Below are positions 45,129-56,613 of a stretch of 64,000 nucleotides of DNA, one piece after another. Below the pieces are notes generated by a model that did not search any database, was not told where the DNA came from, and worked only from the letters and a program-made list of their open reading frames with translations. The translations under genes were made by a program, and so were the position numbers. The stretch is from Tragulus kanchil (taxonomy: Eukaryota > Chordata > Mammalia > Artiodactyla > Tragulidae): positions 198,934,400 through 198,998,399 of the forward strand of contig JAIOJX010000026.1 of assembly GCA_022376925.1 (NCBI GenBank), in the 5' to 3' direction. The first letter of the stretch is position 1. Each line of letters begins with the position of its first letter.

Positions 45129-46139
45129 TCAATGTTTAATATATAATTTGTATTGCTGTGTAAATCAAATAATGATCTTTCTCAAAATATGGCTGATTTT
45201 CCAGAACTGATACAGGCCTGTCTAAGAGAAATGGCCTGTTTCTGAATGATGCTGGAAAATGTTCATGTATATTACACACAAAATAAAAGTCATACACAAA
45301 ATACAGACACAGAAGTTTTCAAAGTGCCGAGAGATGGTATACTCTGGTTGAAAGATAACTGAACTGCATTATCCCAGCTCTAAGGACATTAAAATTTAAT
45401 TTGAGAAGAGTAAGCAACATCTGCTGCTAACAGTGCTAGTGACACAAACCAGGGACACGAAATCAGCCTGCCCAGTCTTTATCTTAAGTCCTCTCTTCTT
45501 TTCCCCATTTGGACCCTTTCTATCTTCTAATCTTGGCCTGTTTTGTAAACCACTTACTCTAATATTAATTCCTTTCTTGATTGAAACCATGAATAATGAG
45601 CAGCTCAGCCAATACACACAAGAGAAAAATACTAGGTTCTAAATCTTGTGCTAGTGAGGGTGAGTCAATGCCCATTACATGACACAGAGGAGCCAGTGAC
45701 AGGCAGCGAGGAATTAGCTCTTTTCTCCCCTTTCAGTTCTCCCTTGTTTTCCTACTGGATTGATGCAGCCTTCTTCCTCCTCCCTCCCTTGTCATCCTAC
45801 TCTTTGAAAGAGTTCTCATTCACTCTTTCTTGAATGTCCATTATGCCTTATCCCAGTGGTCCTCAAAATGGGCACAGGTAGTGTTATGGGAATCAATTCC
45901 CAAATTCTTACCATCCATATGGGCTTTTTATTGAAACCATTCTCCCTGAGAAACAGTCTGTGGTCAAGGTATCCTTCTGTTTTTCTGTTCCTGTCTGCCC
46001 TTTTAGTAGCCACCCTTTTCTCACCTTAAAAAAAAAAAGGAGAAGAAGAAGGTATAGCTGTCCTCTATCAAGACTCAATTCAGTGCATTATCAGGAAGCT
46101 TAAAACTCTCTGAGACACTCAAGATAAAGTCAACTTAAA
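45129..46139. other. single-copy non-coding sequence
   Basis: No recognised repeat and no coding signal. Confidence 0.45.
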
Positions 46140-46586
46140 ACAATAGTATTGGATGGAAAACAGCTTGGAGGGTCCTTATAAACTAAAACTCAAGTTACCA
46201 TGTGATCTAGCAATCCCACCCCTAGGCATATATCTGGAAAAGATGAAAACTCTAATTCAAAAAGACACACGCACTCCAATGTTCATAGCAGGACTGTGTA
46301 CAACAGCCAAGAAGCAACCTAAGTGTCCATCGACAGATGAATGGAAAAAGAAGCTGCAGTACATATATACAATAAAATACTACTCAGCCACAAAAAAGAA
46401 TGAAATAATGCTGTTTGCAGCAACATGGATGGATCCGGAGATTATCATACTCAGTGAAGTGAGTCAGAGAAAGGCAAATATCATATACGTCACTTACATT
46501 AATGGAATCTAAAAAGTGTACAGTGAAATTCCTTTGCTGCACACCTGAAATGTTGTAAATCAACTATATTTCAATTTTTAAAAAGG
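46140..46586 (+). mobile_element. L1 LINE ORF2 C-terminus and 3' end, sense
   Basis: A 119-codon frame (46153-46512) contains the L1 ORF2 C-terminal signature ('CDLAIPPLGIYLEK', 'YYSATKKNEIMLFAATW', 'IIILSEVSQ'). The element ends 'ctgcacacctgaaatgttg', 'caactatatttcaattttt' and an A-run. It is strongly 5' truncated: reverse transcriptase and endonuclease parts are absent, so inactive. Confidence 0.9.
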
Positions 46587-47023
46587 TAGCATGTTAGTGT
46601 TATCACTCTAATGACTGGCTAGTAAATCCTTTTGCAAGTCAAATACCTTCTGATTCTTTTGAAGAAAGAGCTGATAAATCGTTAGAAATAATTTTCCAAG
46701 ATAAATCACTATGTGATTTTGTTAGGATATATCTTGGAGAAGTGAGTGGCTTTCCTAACAGCAAAGCTCTTTTCCTAACAGCATTACCTCTTACTCAGTG
46801 AACAACAGAACCTATACACAAACCTATAAAAATGACATAATGAAAATTAGAGCTAAGACCTGTCTTTTTCTGACCATAAGGAATATCCATTTATAAATTC
46901 ATGAAATAACTTTTTAAATACCCCATTAATCTCATTAAGAGATGCAGTTCTATTAGAATTCAATACTTATTCTAAACAACTGTCAACGTTTATAATATAT
47001 TGCTGTTGAGAACCCATTAAGCC
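46587..47023. other. single-copy AT-rich sequence
   Basis: No recognised element. Confidence 0.45.
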
Positions 47024-47315
47024 CTGATAATAATTGTACTGATAATTGTTTTCTAGAAGAAAATCCTTACACTTACGGTCCTGTGGTCAAAAAATCAATT
47101 TCAGTGGCATACCTATTTTCAGTTAAGAAGTGTATTTAAGACTTTCAAACACAGATAACACTAGGTTAAAATTTCTATTAGAAAGTGGAATAAAAATACA
47201 GTTTCAAAGGGTTAAGGAAAAGAGAAGATGGTATCAAATTTCCCGTCTATGCCCATATCTTTTTTTATCATTATGTGATTTAAATTTTATTGAATACATT
47301 ATAATTACATATCAG

Positions 47316-47446
47316 TATATTTATTTTATTTATTTATTGGCCATGCTGAGCAACATGCAGGATCCTAGTTCCCCAACCAGGGATCGAACCCATGCTTCCT
47401 GCTTTGGGAGTTCAGAGTCTTAACCACTGGACCACCAGAGAAGTCC
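47316..47446 (-). mobile_element. CHR-type SINE, antisense
   Basis: Plus strand shows the reversed element: (TTTA)n, 'ttggccatgctgagcaacat', 'ccccaaccagggatcgaacc' (B-box complement), 'ccactggaccaccagagaag' (head complement). Copy at 48434-48564. Confidence 0.85.
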
Positions 47447-48044
47447 TTCAATTTTATTTTAAATAAGAGTGGAAATTAAATCCTTTGCAACTACATACAT
47501 TTGAAAACTTAGTTATCAATTTAAACAGGTGCAAAAAAATACATAGCTTTTGAAACTTATTCCTATCTATCTCTCTCCCTCCCCAGCTTTACCATACAGG
47601 GGGTTTTGTTTATACTTTGAACCACTACACCATAGAGGGTTAAGGTCAAGAACATACAGAGTACTTATCAAAATGCTTGTCTGTGGTCACTAATCAATAA
47701 AGAGTAGCTATTTTCTCTCTCCAGGGAGACTATCTTATAAATCATTTCATAATGAGGCAATAATCACTCAAAGACTTAAAGGATTATTATTCCCAGAAGG
47801 TTTGATTCTAGAAAGCTCTTGAAGAGGCTGTATTTTCACACATGTGCACATGTGTGCAGTTGCAGATTCACACATGCACACACACAGAACCAAGTGGCTC
47901 ACAGGAAGAGGTTTTCTCCCTGTCCTCCCATCTGTCCTCTCCTGCGGCCCTCTGACCTCTGCTCACACAGTGCTTACATTCCATGCTTTTACATTCCATG
48001 CTCTTTCCCTATCTTTCATTTATTTTTGAAAAATGTTCACTGAA

Positions 48045-48134
48045 TCACTTATTTATTTGGCTGCTCCAGGTCTTAATTTCGGCATGTGGGATCTTTTAGT
48101 TGGAGCACGAGGAATCTATTGTCAGTGTGACATT
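48045..48134 (-). mobile_element. CHR-type SINE, antisense, cut at junction
   Basis: First part of the element seen whole at 49163-49361. It stops where duplication M begins. Confidence 0.75.
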
Positions 48135-48433
48135 AAGTGCAACTGATAATAATTGTACTGATAACTGTTTTCTAGAAGAAAATCCTTACACTTACGGTCC
48201 TGTGGTCAAAAAATCAATTTCAGTGGCATATCTATTTTCAGTTAAGAAGTGTATTTAAGACTTTCGAACACAGATAACACTAGGTTAAAATTTCTATTAG
48301 AAAGTGGAATAAAAATACAGTTTCAAAGGGATAAGGAAAAGAGAAGATGGTATCAAATTTCCCGTCTATGCCCATATCTTTTTTATCATTATGCGATTTA
48401 AATTTTATTGAATACATTATAATTACATATTGG

Positions 48434-48564
48434 TATATTTATTTTATTTATTTATTGGCCATGCTGAGCAACATGAAGGATCCTAGTTCCCCAACCAGGG
48501 ATCGAACCCATGCTTCCTGCTTTGGGAGCTCAGAGTCTTAACCACTGGACCACCAGAGAAGTCC
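48434..48564 (-). mobile_element. CHR-type SINE, antisense (duplicate copy)
   Basis: Copy of 47316-47446. Confidence 0.85.
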
Positions 48565-49162
48565 TTCAATTTTATTTTAAATAAGAGTGGAAATTAAATC
48601 CTTTGCAACTACATACATTTGAAAACTTAGTTATCAATTTAAACAGGTGCAAAAAAATACATAGCTTTTGAAACTTATTCCAATCTATCTCTCTCCCTCC
48701 CCAGCTTTACCGTACAGGAGGTTTTGTTTATACTTTGAACCACTACACCATAGAGGGTTAAGGTCGAGAACATACAGAGTACTTATCAAAATGCTTGTCT
48801 GTGGTCACTAATCAATAAAGAGTAGCTATTTTCTCTCTCCAGGGAGACTATCTTATAAATCATTTCATAATGAGGCAATAATCACTCAAAGACTTAAAGG
48901 ATTATTATTCCCAGAAGGTTTGATTCTAGAAAGCTCTTGAAGAGGCTGTATTTTCACACATGTGCACATGTGTGCAGTTGCAGATTCACACATGCACACA
49001 CACAGAACCAAGTGGCTCACAGGAAGAGGTTTTCTCCCTGTCCTCCCATCTGTCCTCTCCTGCGGCCCTCTGACCTCTGCTCACACAGTGCTTACATTCC
49101 ATGCTTTTACATTCCATGCTCTTTCCCTATCTTTCATTTATTTTTGAAAAATGTTCACTGAA

Positions 49163-49361
49163 TCACTTATTTATTTGGCTGCTCCAGGTCTTAATTTCGG
49201 CATGTGGGATCTTTTAGTTGGAGCACGAGGAATCTATTGTCAGTGTGACATTCAAACCCTTACTTGCAGCATGTGGAATACAGCTCCTTGACCAGAGATC
49301 AAAACTTAGCCCCCTGCATTGGGAGCGAGATGTCTTAGCCACTGGGCCACCAGAGAAGTCC
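49163..49361 (-). mobile_element. CHR-type SINE, antisense, full length
   Basis: 'tatttggctgctccaggtct', 'cggcatgtgggatcttttag', 'gaccagagatcaaaacttag' (decayed B box) and 'cactgggccaccagagaag' give the reversed CHR layout, ~200 bp. Copies at 48045-48134 (cut) and 50248-50447. Confidence 0.8.
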
Positions 49362-49611
49362 TCCTGTCTTTTAAAAGAAACTTGAAAAGCAGAGAGAATT
49401 TACCTTCCCTCTGCAAGAAGCATAAGTGTAAGTACTTAGTCCACATAATACCTTAAATATAATGCAATGTAACCTAATAACATGGCCTCCTAAAAGGTAT
49501 TATTAGTAAAAATACTAAAATGTGGAGGTAGAGTGGTTTTCACATGGGTGCAGTGGAAAATTCGATAAGAAGCCTGGTAAACATTTGTTAAGTCCTTCTT
49601 TCCTCCCCTGC

Positions 49612-49935
49612 TGTCTTAGTCCATTCAGGTTGCAACAACGAAAACACCACAGACAGAGTGGCTTAGAAACAATAGAAATCAAGGTCTCATGGTTCTGGAG
49701 AATGGGAGGTATCAGCAGATTTGTTATCTGGGAAGGGCCTGCTTCCTGATATATACACAGCATCTTCTTACTCACCTCGCACGGTAGAGGGGGTCAAGGA
49801 AGCTCTCTGGGGTCTCTTTCCTGAGGGCACTAATCCCATTCATGAGGGCCCCACCCGCATGACCTAAACATGTCCTAAAACCCTCACCTCCTAGTACAGT
49901 CACATTGGGCATTAGGTTTCAGCAAATAAATCCCA
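49612..49935 (-). mobile_element. MaLR-type LTR, antisense
   Basis: 'tcttagtccattcaggttgc', 'caccacagacagagtggctt', 'ctaatcccattcatgagggc' and 'gtcacattgggcattaggtt' follow a MST/MLT1-like MaLR LTR in reverse. Copies at 50697-51022 and 51977-52202 (partial). Confidence 0.75.
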
Positions 49936-50247
49936 GAGGAAGAGAAAAAACATTCCCAGGCAATAATCACTCAAAGACTTAAAGGATTATTATTCCCGGA
50001 AGGTTTGATTCTAGAAAACTCTTGAAGAGGCTGTATTTTCACACATGTGCACATGTGTGCAGTTGCAGATTCACACATGCACACACACAGAACCAAGTGG
50101 CTCACAGGAAGAGGTTTTCTCCCTGTCCTCCCATCTGTCCTCTCCTGCGGCCCTCTGACCTCTGCTCACACAGTGCTTACATTCCATGCTTTTACATTCC
50201 ATGCTCTTTCCCTATCTTTCATTTATTTTTGAAAAATGTTCACTGAA

Positions 50248-50447
50248 TCACTTATATATTTGGCTGCTCCAGGTCTTAATTTCGGCATGTGGGATCTTTT
50301 AGTTGGAGCACAAGGAATCTATTGTCAGTTGTGACATTCAAACCCTTACTTGCAGCACGTGGAATACAGCTCCTTGACCAGAGATCAAAACTTAGCCCCC
50401 TGCATTGGGAGTGAGACGTCTTAGCCACTGGACCACCAGAGAAGTCC
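50248..50447 (-). mobile_element. CHR-type SINE, antisense (third copy)
   Basis: Copy of 49163-49361, differing by transitions such as 'ccactggacc' for 'ccactgggcc'. Confidence 0.8.
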
Positions 50448-50696
50448 TCCTGTCTTTTAAAAGAAACTTGAAAAGCAGAGAGAATTTACCTTCCCTCTGC
50501 AAGAAGCATAGGTGTAAGTACTTAGTCCACATAGTACCTTAAACATAATGTAATGTAACCTAATAACATGGCCTCCTAAAAGGTATTATTAGTAAAAATA
50601 CTAAAATGTGGAGGTAGAGTGGTTTTCACATGGGTGCAGTGGAAAATTCGATAAGAAGCCTGGTAAACATTTGTTAAGTCCTTCTTTCCTCCCCTG

Positions 50697-51022
50697 CTGT
50701 CTTAGTCCATTCAGGTTGCAACAACGAAAACACCACAGACAGGGTGGCTTAGAAACAATAGAAATCGAGGTCTCATGGTTCTGGAGAATGGGAGGTATCA
50801 GCAGATTTGTTATCTGGGAAGGGCCTACTTCCTGATATATAAACAGCATCTTCTCACTCACCTCACACGGTAGAGGGGGTCAAGGAAGCTCTCTGGGGTC
50901 TCTTTCCTGAGGGCACTAATCCCATTCATGAGGGCCCCACCCACATGACCTAAACATGTCCTAAAACCCTCACCTCCTAATACGGTCACATTGGACATTA
51001 GGTTTCAGCAAATAAATCCCAG
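50697..51022 (-). mobile_element. MaLR-type LTR, antisense (second copy)
   Basis: Copy of 49612-49935 from duplication N. Confidence 0.75.
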
Positions 51023-51737
51023 GGAGGGGAAGAGGGGAACAGAAACATTCAGACCCTTAGGGTCTGCCTGCAAGACTTGGTTCCAGCCTCAAGCATCTCA
51101 TTACCAACAGTGAGTGTGGATTACACAGGATACACTTTTGTGCTGGATACAGAAAGGAGTAGACACAACACTCACCTTCAGTGAGCTTTAAATTGAAAGC
51201 ATATATTTGATTTCTTCGCAACTGTTTTCTCTTTTCCAGCCTCACAATATCAAAACTAGTATTTGCTTGTTTGTTAATATATTGAGTCATGCTCAGAGTC
51301 AAAGAGATACTGAATGTTCATTCAGCCCTTTTATGTAAGATAATTGTATTCACTCAAATACATACTCATCAACAACTGTTTTGGAGGACCAAGGAACTGT
51401 GTGGGTGCAGAGCAAAATAGCAGTAGCAAAACTGAAAAAAAGCCCTGCTCTCAAGATTTTTAAAAGAGCTGTGAAGTAGGGAAGTGTCTCTCTTAATAAA
51501 TTAAAACCCAAGCACTCAAGGCTTCGACAATCAGAGAGATCACAGCCTGTTTCCTGAGTCACCTGTACCTCTTGTGTCTCTTATGTGGATTGCTTCTGTT
51601 ACCACCACCTGGTCCTTCAGGGATGGATCATCCCCCTTTTCCTGCATGCAGCGCGCTAAGGTCAATGGGCCAATGACAGCTAACTGCCTGTTTTTCGTAA
51701 GGTGTTACTGGAATGCAGTCATACAAATTGAAGAGGA

Positions 51738-51975
51738 AAAGATGGAAACAGTGATAGATTTCTCTTCTTGGACTCTAAAATCACTGCAGATGGTGGCTGC
51801 AGTCATGAAATTAGAAGACAATTGCTTCCTGGCAGGAAAGCTATGACAAACTTAGACAGTGTGTTAAAAAGCAAAGACATCACTTTGCTGACAAAGGTCT
51901 GTATAGTCAAGCCTATGGTCTTTACAGTAATCATGGAGGGATGTGAGAGCTGGATAATAAAGAAGGCAGGAGAGA
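51738..51975 (+). mobile_element. BovB LINE fragment, sense, cut at junction
   Basis: 'tctaaaatcactgcagatgg', 'atgacaaacttagacagtg', 'actttgctgacaaaggtctg' match BovB ORF sequence. The first copy ends at the junction. The continuation is in 52917-53315. Confidence 0.85.
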
Positions 51976-51976
51976 G

Positions 51977-52202
51977 GGGGTATCAGCAGATTTGTTACTG
52001 GGAAGGGCCTCTTCCTGATATACACAGCATCTTCTTACTCACCTCACACGGTAGAGGGGGTCAAGGAAGCTCTCTGGGGTCTCTTTCCTGAGGGCACTAA
52101 TCCCATTCATGAGGGCCCCACCCACATGACCTAAACATGTCCTAAAACCCTCACCTCCTAGTACAGTCACATTGGGCATTAGGTTTCAGCAAATAAATCC
52201 CA
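51977..52202 (-). mobile_element. MaLR-type LTR fragment, antisense (third copy)
   Basis: Copy of the distal part of 49612-49935, starting at the duplication O junction. Confidence 0.7.
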
Positions 52203-52916
52203 GAGAGGGGAAGAGGGAAACAGAAACATTCAGACCCTTAGGGTCTGCCTGCAAGACTTGGTTCCAGCCTGAAGCATCTCATTACCAACAATGAGTATGG
52301 ATTACACAGGATACACTTTTGTGCTGGATACAGAAAGGAGTAGACACAACACTCACCTTCAGTGAGCTTTAAATTGAAAGCATATATTTAATTTCTTCGC
52401 AACTGTTTTCTCTTTTCCAGCCTCACAATATCAAAACTAGTATTTGCTTGTTTGTTAATACATTGAGTCATGCTCAGAGTCAGAGATACTGAATGTTCAT
52501 TCAGACCTTTTATGTAAGATAATTGTATTCACTCAAATACATACTCATCAACAACTGTTTTGGAGGGCCAAGGAACTGTGTGGGTGCAGAGCAAAATAGC
52601 AGAAGCAAAACTGAAAAAAAGCCCTGCTCTCAAGATTTTTAAAAGAGCTGTGAAGTAGGGAAGTGTCTCTCTTAATAAATTAAAACCCAAGCACTCAAGG
52701 CTTCGACAATCAGAGAGATCACAGCCTGTTTCCTGAGTCACCTGTACCTCTTGTGTCTCTTATGTGGATTGCTTCTGTTACCATCACCTGGTCCTTCAGG
52801 GATGGATCATCCCCCTTTTCCTGCATGCAGCGCGCTAAGGTCAATGGGCCAATGACAGCTAACTGCCTGTTTTTCGTAAGGTGTTACTGGAATGCAGTCA
52901 TACAAATTGAAGAGGA

Positions 52917-53315
52917 AAAGATGGAAACAGTGATAGATTTCTCCTCTTGGACTCTAAAATCACTGCAGATGGTGGCTGCAGTCATGAAATTAGAAGACAA
53001 TTGCTTCCTGGCAGGAAAGCTATGACAAACTTAGACAGTGTGTTAAAAACCAAAGACATCACTTTGCTGACAAAGGTCTGTATAGTCAAGCCTATGGTCT
53101 TTACAGTAATCATGTAGGGATGTGAGAGCAGGATAATAAAGAAGGCAGAGTGCTGAGGAACTGATGCGTTTGAACTGTGGTGCTGAGGTGACTCCTGAGA
53201 GTCCCTTGGAAAGCAAGGAGATCAAACCAGTCAACCTTAAAGGAAATCAGACCTGAATATTCATTGGAAGGACTGGTGCTGAAGCTGAAACTCCAACATT
53301 TTGGCCACCTGATAT
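52917..53315 (+). mobile_element. BovB LINE, sense (part 1)
   Basis: Carries the 51738 sequence on through 'gagagtcccttggaaagcaa', 'attcattggaaggactggtg' and 'gctgaaactccaacattttg'. It is broken at 53315 by an LTR insertion and resumes at 54057. Confidence 0.88.
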
Positions 53316-54056
53316 TGAAAGGGTTTTACCTCAATTTGAGACTTAAACCCAGGGCCCAGACCTAATCGAACCCTGCTTGGGACTTGAACCCACGTGGCTG
53401 GAGCTTGAATTCCAGCCAAAACCCTGTTTGGGACTCAAACCCAGGCAACTGGGACTCAAACCCAACCAAAACCCTGTTTGGGACTTGAACCCACGTAGCT
53501 GAGGTTTAACCCCAGCCAAAACCCTGCTTGGGGCTTGAGCCCACATAGCTAAGGCTTAACTCCAGCCAAAACCCTGCTTTGGACTCAAACCCATGCAGCC
53601 GGGACTTGATCCAGCACTCACCCAACATCTTGACCCACTGGGGAGGTTCTTCGTGCCTCAGTGCAGAAGGAATTCAGCGAGAAACAGAGTAATAGACAAG
53701 AAAAGGACTTATTAGGATAATAATAAGAGGTAAGAGGTACAAGCGGGCAGGCAGAAAGGCTCTGCTCTGCTCTCCCTTCGATTGAGTGGGCAGCCATATA
53801 TATAGGATGGTAGAAGACCATCCCCCTCAAGTAGACGCAGATGCAAGGCATACATCATTAGTTCCTTCTTCACCAGCTCCTCCTTCATCAGCTGTTTATA
53901 CCCAGTCAAGCCTGCTTTACTGAACAAGGAGCAGCTCTCCTGAGTTATCGTCAACTCACTGACCTCCCAACCTTTCTCAGGTTTCACCCTTCTACCTACC
54001 ATCCCCTACTAGGACTCTACAACCACCTACCTGTTCTACTTTGTCCCTATCAATAT
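53312..54056 (-). mobile_element. solo ERV LTR (class I-like) with internal 50-bp repeats, minus strand
   Basis: The LTR spans 53316-54052 (737 bp), TGAAAGG...CTATCA on plus, with 4-bp duplications 'atat' (53312-53315 and 54053-54056) in a BovB that is otherwise continuous. On minus the order is a U3 with a TATA-like 'cctatatatata' near 53793-53804, then an 'aataag' signal near 53713, a 'tttctcgctgaattcc' U5-like stretch near 53670-53685, and a repeat array to the end. The 4-bp duplications and TGAAAG terminus fit a class I (gammaretrovirus-like) ERV. No viral genes remain. Confidence 0.75.
53379..53615. repeat. 50-bp tandem repeat array within the LTR
   Basis: About 4.7 units start at 53379, 53430, 53480, 53530 and 53580 (unit lengths 51, 50, 50, 50, then partial). 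Each opens like 'gggacttgaacccacgt' and closes like 'ccagccaaaaccctg'. Units differ by several bases each. It lies in the U5 side of the minus-strand LTR. Confidence 0.88.
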
Positions 54057-54276
54057 GAACAATTGACTTATTGAGAAGGACCCTCATGCTGGGAAATATT
54101 GAAGGCAGAAAGAGAAGAGGACAACAGAGGATGAGGTGGTTGGATGGCATCACTGATCCAGTAGACATGAACTTGGGCAAACTCTGGGAGATGGTAAGGG
54201 ACAGGGAAGCCTGACATAGTGTAGTTCATGGAGTCAAGAAAAGTTGGACATGACTTGTTGAATGAACAACAACAAC
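54057..54276 (+). mobile_element. BovB LINE 3' end, sense (part 2)
   Basis: 'gagaaggaccctcatgctgg', 'cagaggatgaggtggttgga', 'ggcaaactctgggagatgg' and 'gttggacatgacttgttg' complete the BovB interrupted at 53315. It ends in an (aac)n-like tail. Confidence 0.9.
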
Positions 54277-54329
54277 ATGCTCATTTATTTATGTGTTGCC
54301 TATGGCTTCTTTCACACTACAATAGCAGG

Positions 54330-56565
54330 ATTGAGGAGGTGTGACAGTCCCCATATGGCCCACAGAAACCTAAAATATTTACTATCTGATTCTGTAGGGA
54401 AAAAAGACCAACTCCTGGTCTAGAGTGTAACCCAGACCTATACCTTTTCCGTTAGCTCCCCTTAACATATCTGAAAAAAAGCTCAAATTTTCAAAGGGAT
54501 TTTGATATTTTCAGAAAATAAAATAAAAATGAATACAAAGAATAAAATAAGCAAACAAATATTTGAATACTGAACTCAGCTATTTGATCCTGTCAGGGTT
54601 GACTCAGCACAACATGTTCAGTCTCTGCCACCTAATCCAACCCCAATGGCAAGCCCCAAGGTGCAAACTCCTGGCCTCTTCTGCTCCAAACCTACTTTAT
54701 AGTGGGCATTGCCATCTTATGATTCAACATTTGGGGGCTATTTCCTGGACCTCTTGAGACCCTCTGGTAAAAACTCCAATAGAACCCTATCCCACAGTCC
54801 TTGTGGATCTCTATTCTCTCAATTTTCCATAAGCATCTGAATGCTGAAGATCTTCCTCAAAAGACTGACCTTTATGCAAAGGTGTTGTCTAAACTACAAA
54901 CTTACAGTAAATACAACATTCCAACGAGGGTCAATAGAGAGAATAACTATTTCTCAACTTCCCACTTAAGAAAGCAGATCTCTTAGACAATATATACATT
55001 CCTGGAAGTAGTCAAACCTACTGCTGGGCAATAATATGAAAAGGATATGAGAAAAGTTATAAATAAGCATAGGTATCAATACAGTTGCTAAAGGCTGTGA
55101 AACCAGAGGAACTGGAGGGAGAGGCAAGAAAGACCTCTTTGGAGGGATGGGACTTGGATAAATGAAGGATAAGAACTGACAAGGAAGATCTATGTTACTA
55201 AGAGACCCTCTGATGCATGTTGCCTCCTCCAAATTTCTCCTTTACATTATTTCCTCCCTGGTAAATTATTTCCAGAACTCCCGCATGGCTCAGATGGTAG
55301 AGTCTGTCTGCCAATGAAGGAGGTCAAGGGTCAATCCCTGGGTTGGGAAGATACCCCAGAGAAGGAAATGCAACCCACTCCAGTATTCTTGCCTGAGAAA
55401 TCTCATGGCAGGCACTGTCCATGGGGCTTGGTTGACTTGAACAAGGGGAGATTGAGGAGGTGTGACAGTCCCCATATGGCCCACAGAAACCTAAAATATT
55501 TACTATCTGATTCTGTAGGGAAAAGACCAACTCCTGGTCTAGAGTGTAACCCAGACCTATACCTTTTCCGTTAGCTCCCCTTAACATATCTGAAAAAAAG
55601 CTCAAATTTTCAAAGGGATTTTGATATTTTCAGAAAATAAAATAAAAATGAATACAAAGAATAAAATAAGCAAACAAATATTTGAATACTGAACTCAGCT
55701 ATTTGATCCTGTCAGGGTTGACTCAGCACAACATGTTCAGTCTCTGCCACCTAATCCAACCCCAATGGCAAGCCCCAAGGTGCGAACTCCTGGCCTCTTC
55801 TGCTCCAAGCCTACTTTATAGAGGGCATTGTCATCTTATGATTCAACATTTGGGGGCTATTTCCTCGACCTCTTGAGACCCTCTGGTAAAAACTCCAATA
55901 GAACCCCATCCCACAGTCCTTGTGGATCTCTATTCTCTCAATTTTCCATAAGCATCTGAATGCTGAAGATCTTCCTCAAAAGACTGACCTTTATGCAAAG
56001 GTGTTGTCTAAACTACAAACTTACAGTAAATACAACATTCCAACGAGGGTCAATAGAGAGAATAACTATTTCTCAACTTCCCACTTAAGAAAGCAGATCT
56101 CTTAGACAATATATACATTCCTGGAAGTAGTCAAACCTACTGCTGGGCAATAATATGAAAAGGATATGAGAAAAGTTATAAATAAGCATAGGTATCAATA
56201 CAGTTGCTAAAGGCTGTGAAACCAGAGGAACTGGAGGGAGAGGCAAGAAAGACCTCTTTGGAGGGATGGGACTTGGATAAATGAAGGATAAGAACTGACA
56301 AGGAAGATCTATGTTACTAAGAGACCCTCTGATGCATGTTGCCTCCTCCAAATTTCTCCTTTACATTATTTCCTCCCTGGTAAATTATTTCCAGAACTCC
56401 CCGCATGACTCAGATGGTAAAGAGTCTGTCTGCCAATGAAGGAGGTCAAGGGTCAATCCCTGGGTTGGGAAGATACCCCAGAGAAGGAAATGTCAACCCA
56501 CTCCAGTATTCTTGCCTGAGAAATCTCATGGCAGGCCACTGTCCATGGGGCTGCAAAAGAGTCAG
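54330..56565. repeat. direct duplication P, about 1.12 kb (junction ~55447)
   Basis: Copy 1 is about 54330-55445 and copy 2 about 55447-56565, offset 1119 bp. Copy 1's end is degraded ('tggggcttggttgactt' against 'tggggctgcaaaagagtc'). Interior differences are single bases ('gcaaactcc'/'gcgaactcc', 'tagtgggc'/'tagagggc', 'cctggacc'/'cctcgacc'). Confidence 0.9.
55275..55440 (+). mobile_element. Bov-tA SINE, sense, degraded at junction
   Basis: First copy of the 56396-56599 element. Bases are missing ('cgcatggct', 'gaaatgcaacccactcc') and it stops at the junction. Confidence 0.85.
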
Positions 56566-56613
56566 GAACGACTTAGTAACTAAATCCAAAAAAAAAAAAA
56601 AATTATTTTCAGA
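56382..56613 (+). mobile_element. Bov-tA SINE with target-site duplication
   Basis: The SINE is at 56396-56599: 'cagatggtaaagagtctgtc', B-box region 'gggtcaatccctgggttgg', 'cactccagtattcttgcctg', A-tail. The flanks 56382-56395 ('aaattatttccaga') and 56600-56613 ('aaattattttcaga') match at 13 of 14 bases. Confidence 0.92.

Larger units (their letters stand above)
47024..49250. repeat. direct duplication M, about 1.12 kb (junction ~48142)
   Basis: Copy 1 is about 47024-48134 and copy 2 about 48142-49250, offset 1118 bp, with a few unmatched bases (48135-48141) at the junction. Small substitutions separate the copies ('cagtatattt'/'tggtatattt', 'ccgtctatgcccatatc' region T-run one shorter in copy 2). 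Confidence 0.9.
48872..51050. repeat. direct duplication N, about 1.09 kb (junction ~49959)
   Basis: Copy 1 is about 48872-49958 and copy 2 about 49959-51050, offset 1085 bp. It overlaps duplication M, so 48872-49250 exists three times (also 47754-48134 and 49959-50339). Copies differ by scattered transitions ('aagtgtaag'/'aggtgtaag', 'aatataatgca'/'aacataatgta', 'cagagtgg'/'cagggtgg'), as two haplotypes would. The copy 1 end is compacted near 49936-49950. Confidence 0.9.
50791..53150. repeat. direct duplication O, about 1.18 kb (junction ~51976)
   Basis: Copy 1 is about 50791-51975 and copy 2 about 51976-53150, offset 1179 bp. Copy 2's start lacks bases ('tgttactggg' against 'tgttatctggg', 'cctcttcctg' against 'cctacttcctg'). 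The rest differs by scattered single bases. It chains with duplication N, so the MaLR portion appears three times. Confidence 0.9.

Noticed and set aside
46153..46512. 119-codon open frame on plus as a host gene
   Set aside because: It is the C-terminus of L1 ORF2.
53379..53615. CRISPR-like array of 50-bp units
   Set aside because: Units are contiguous and diverged, with no spacers, and lie inside a retroviral LTR in a mammalian genome.
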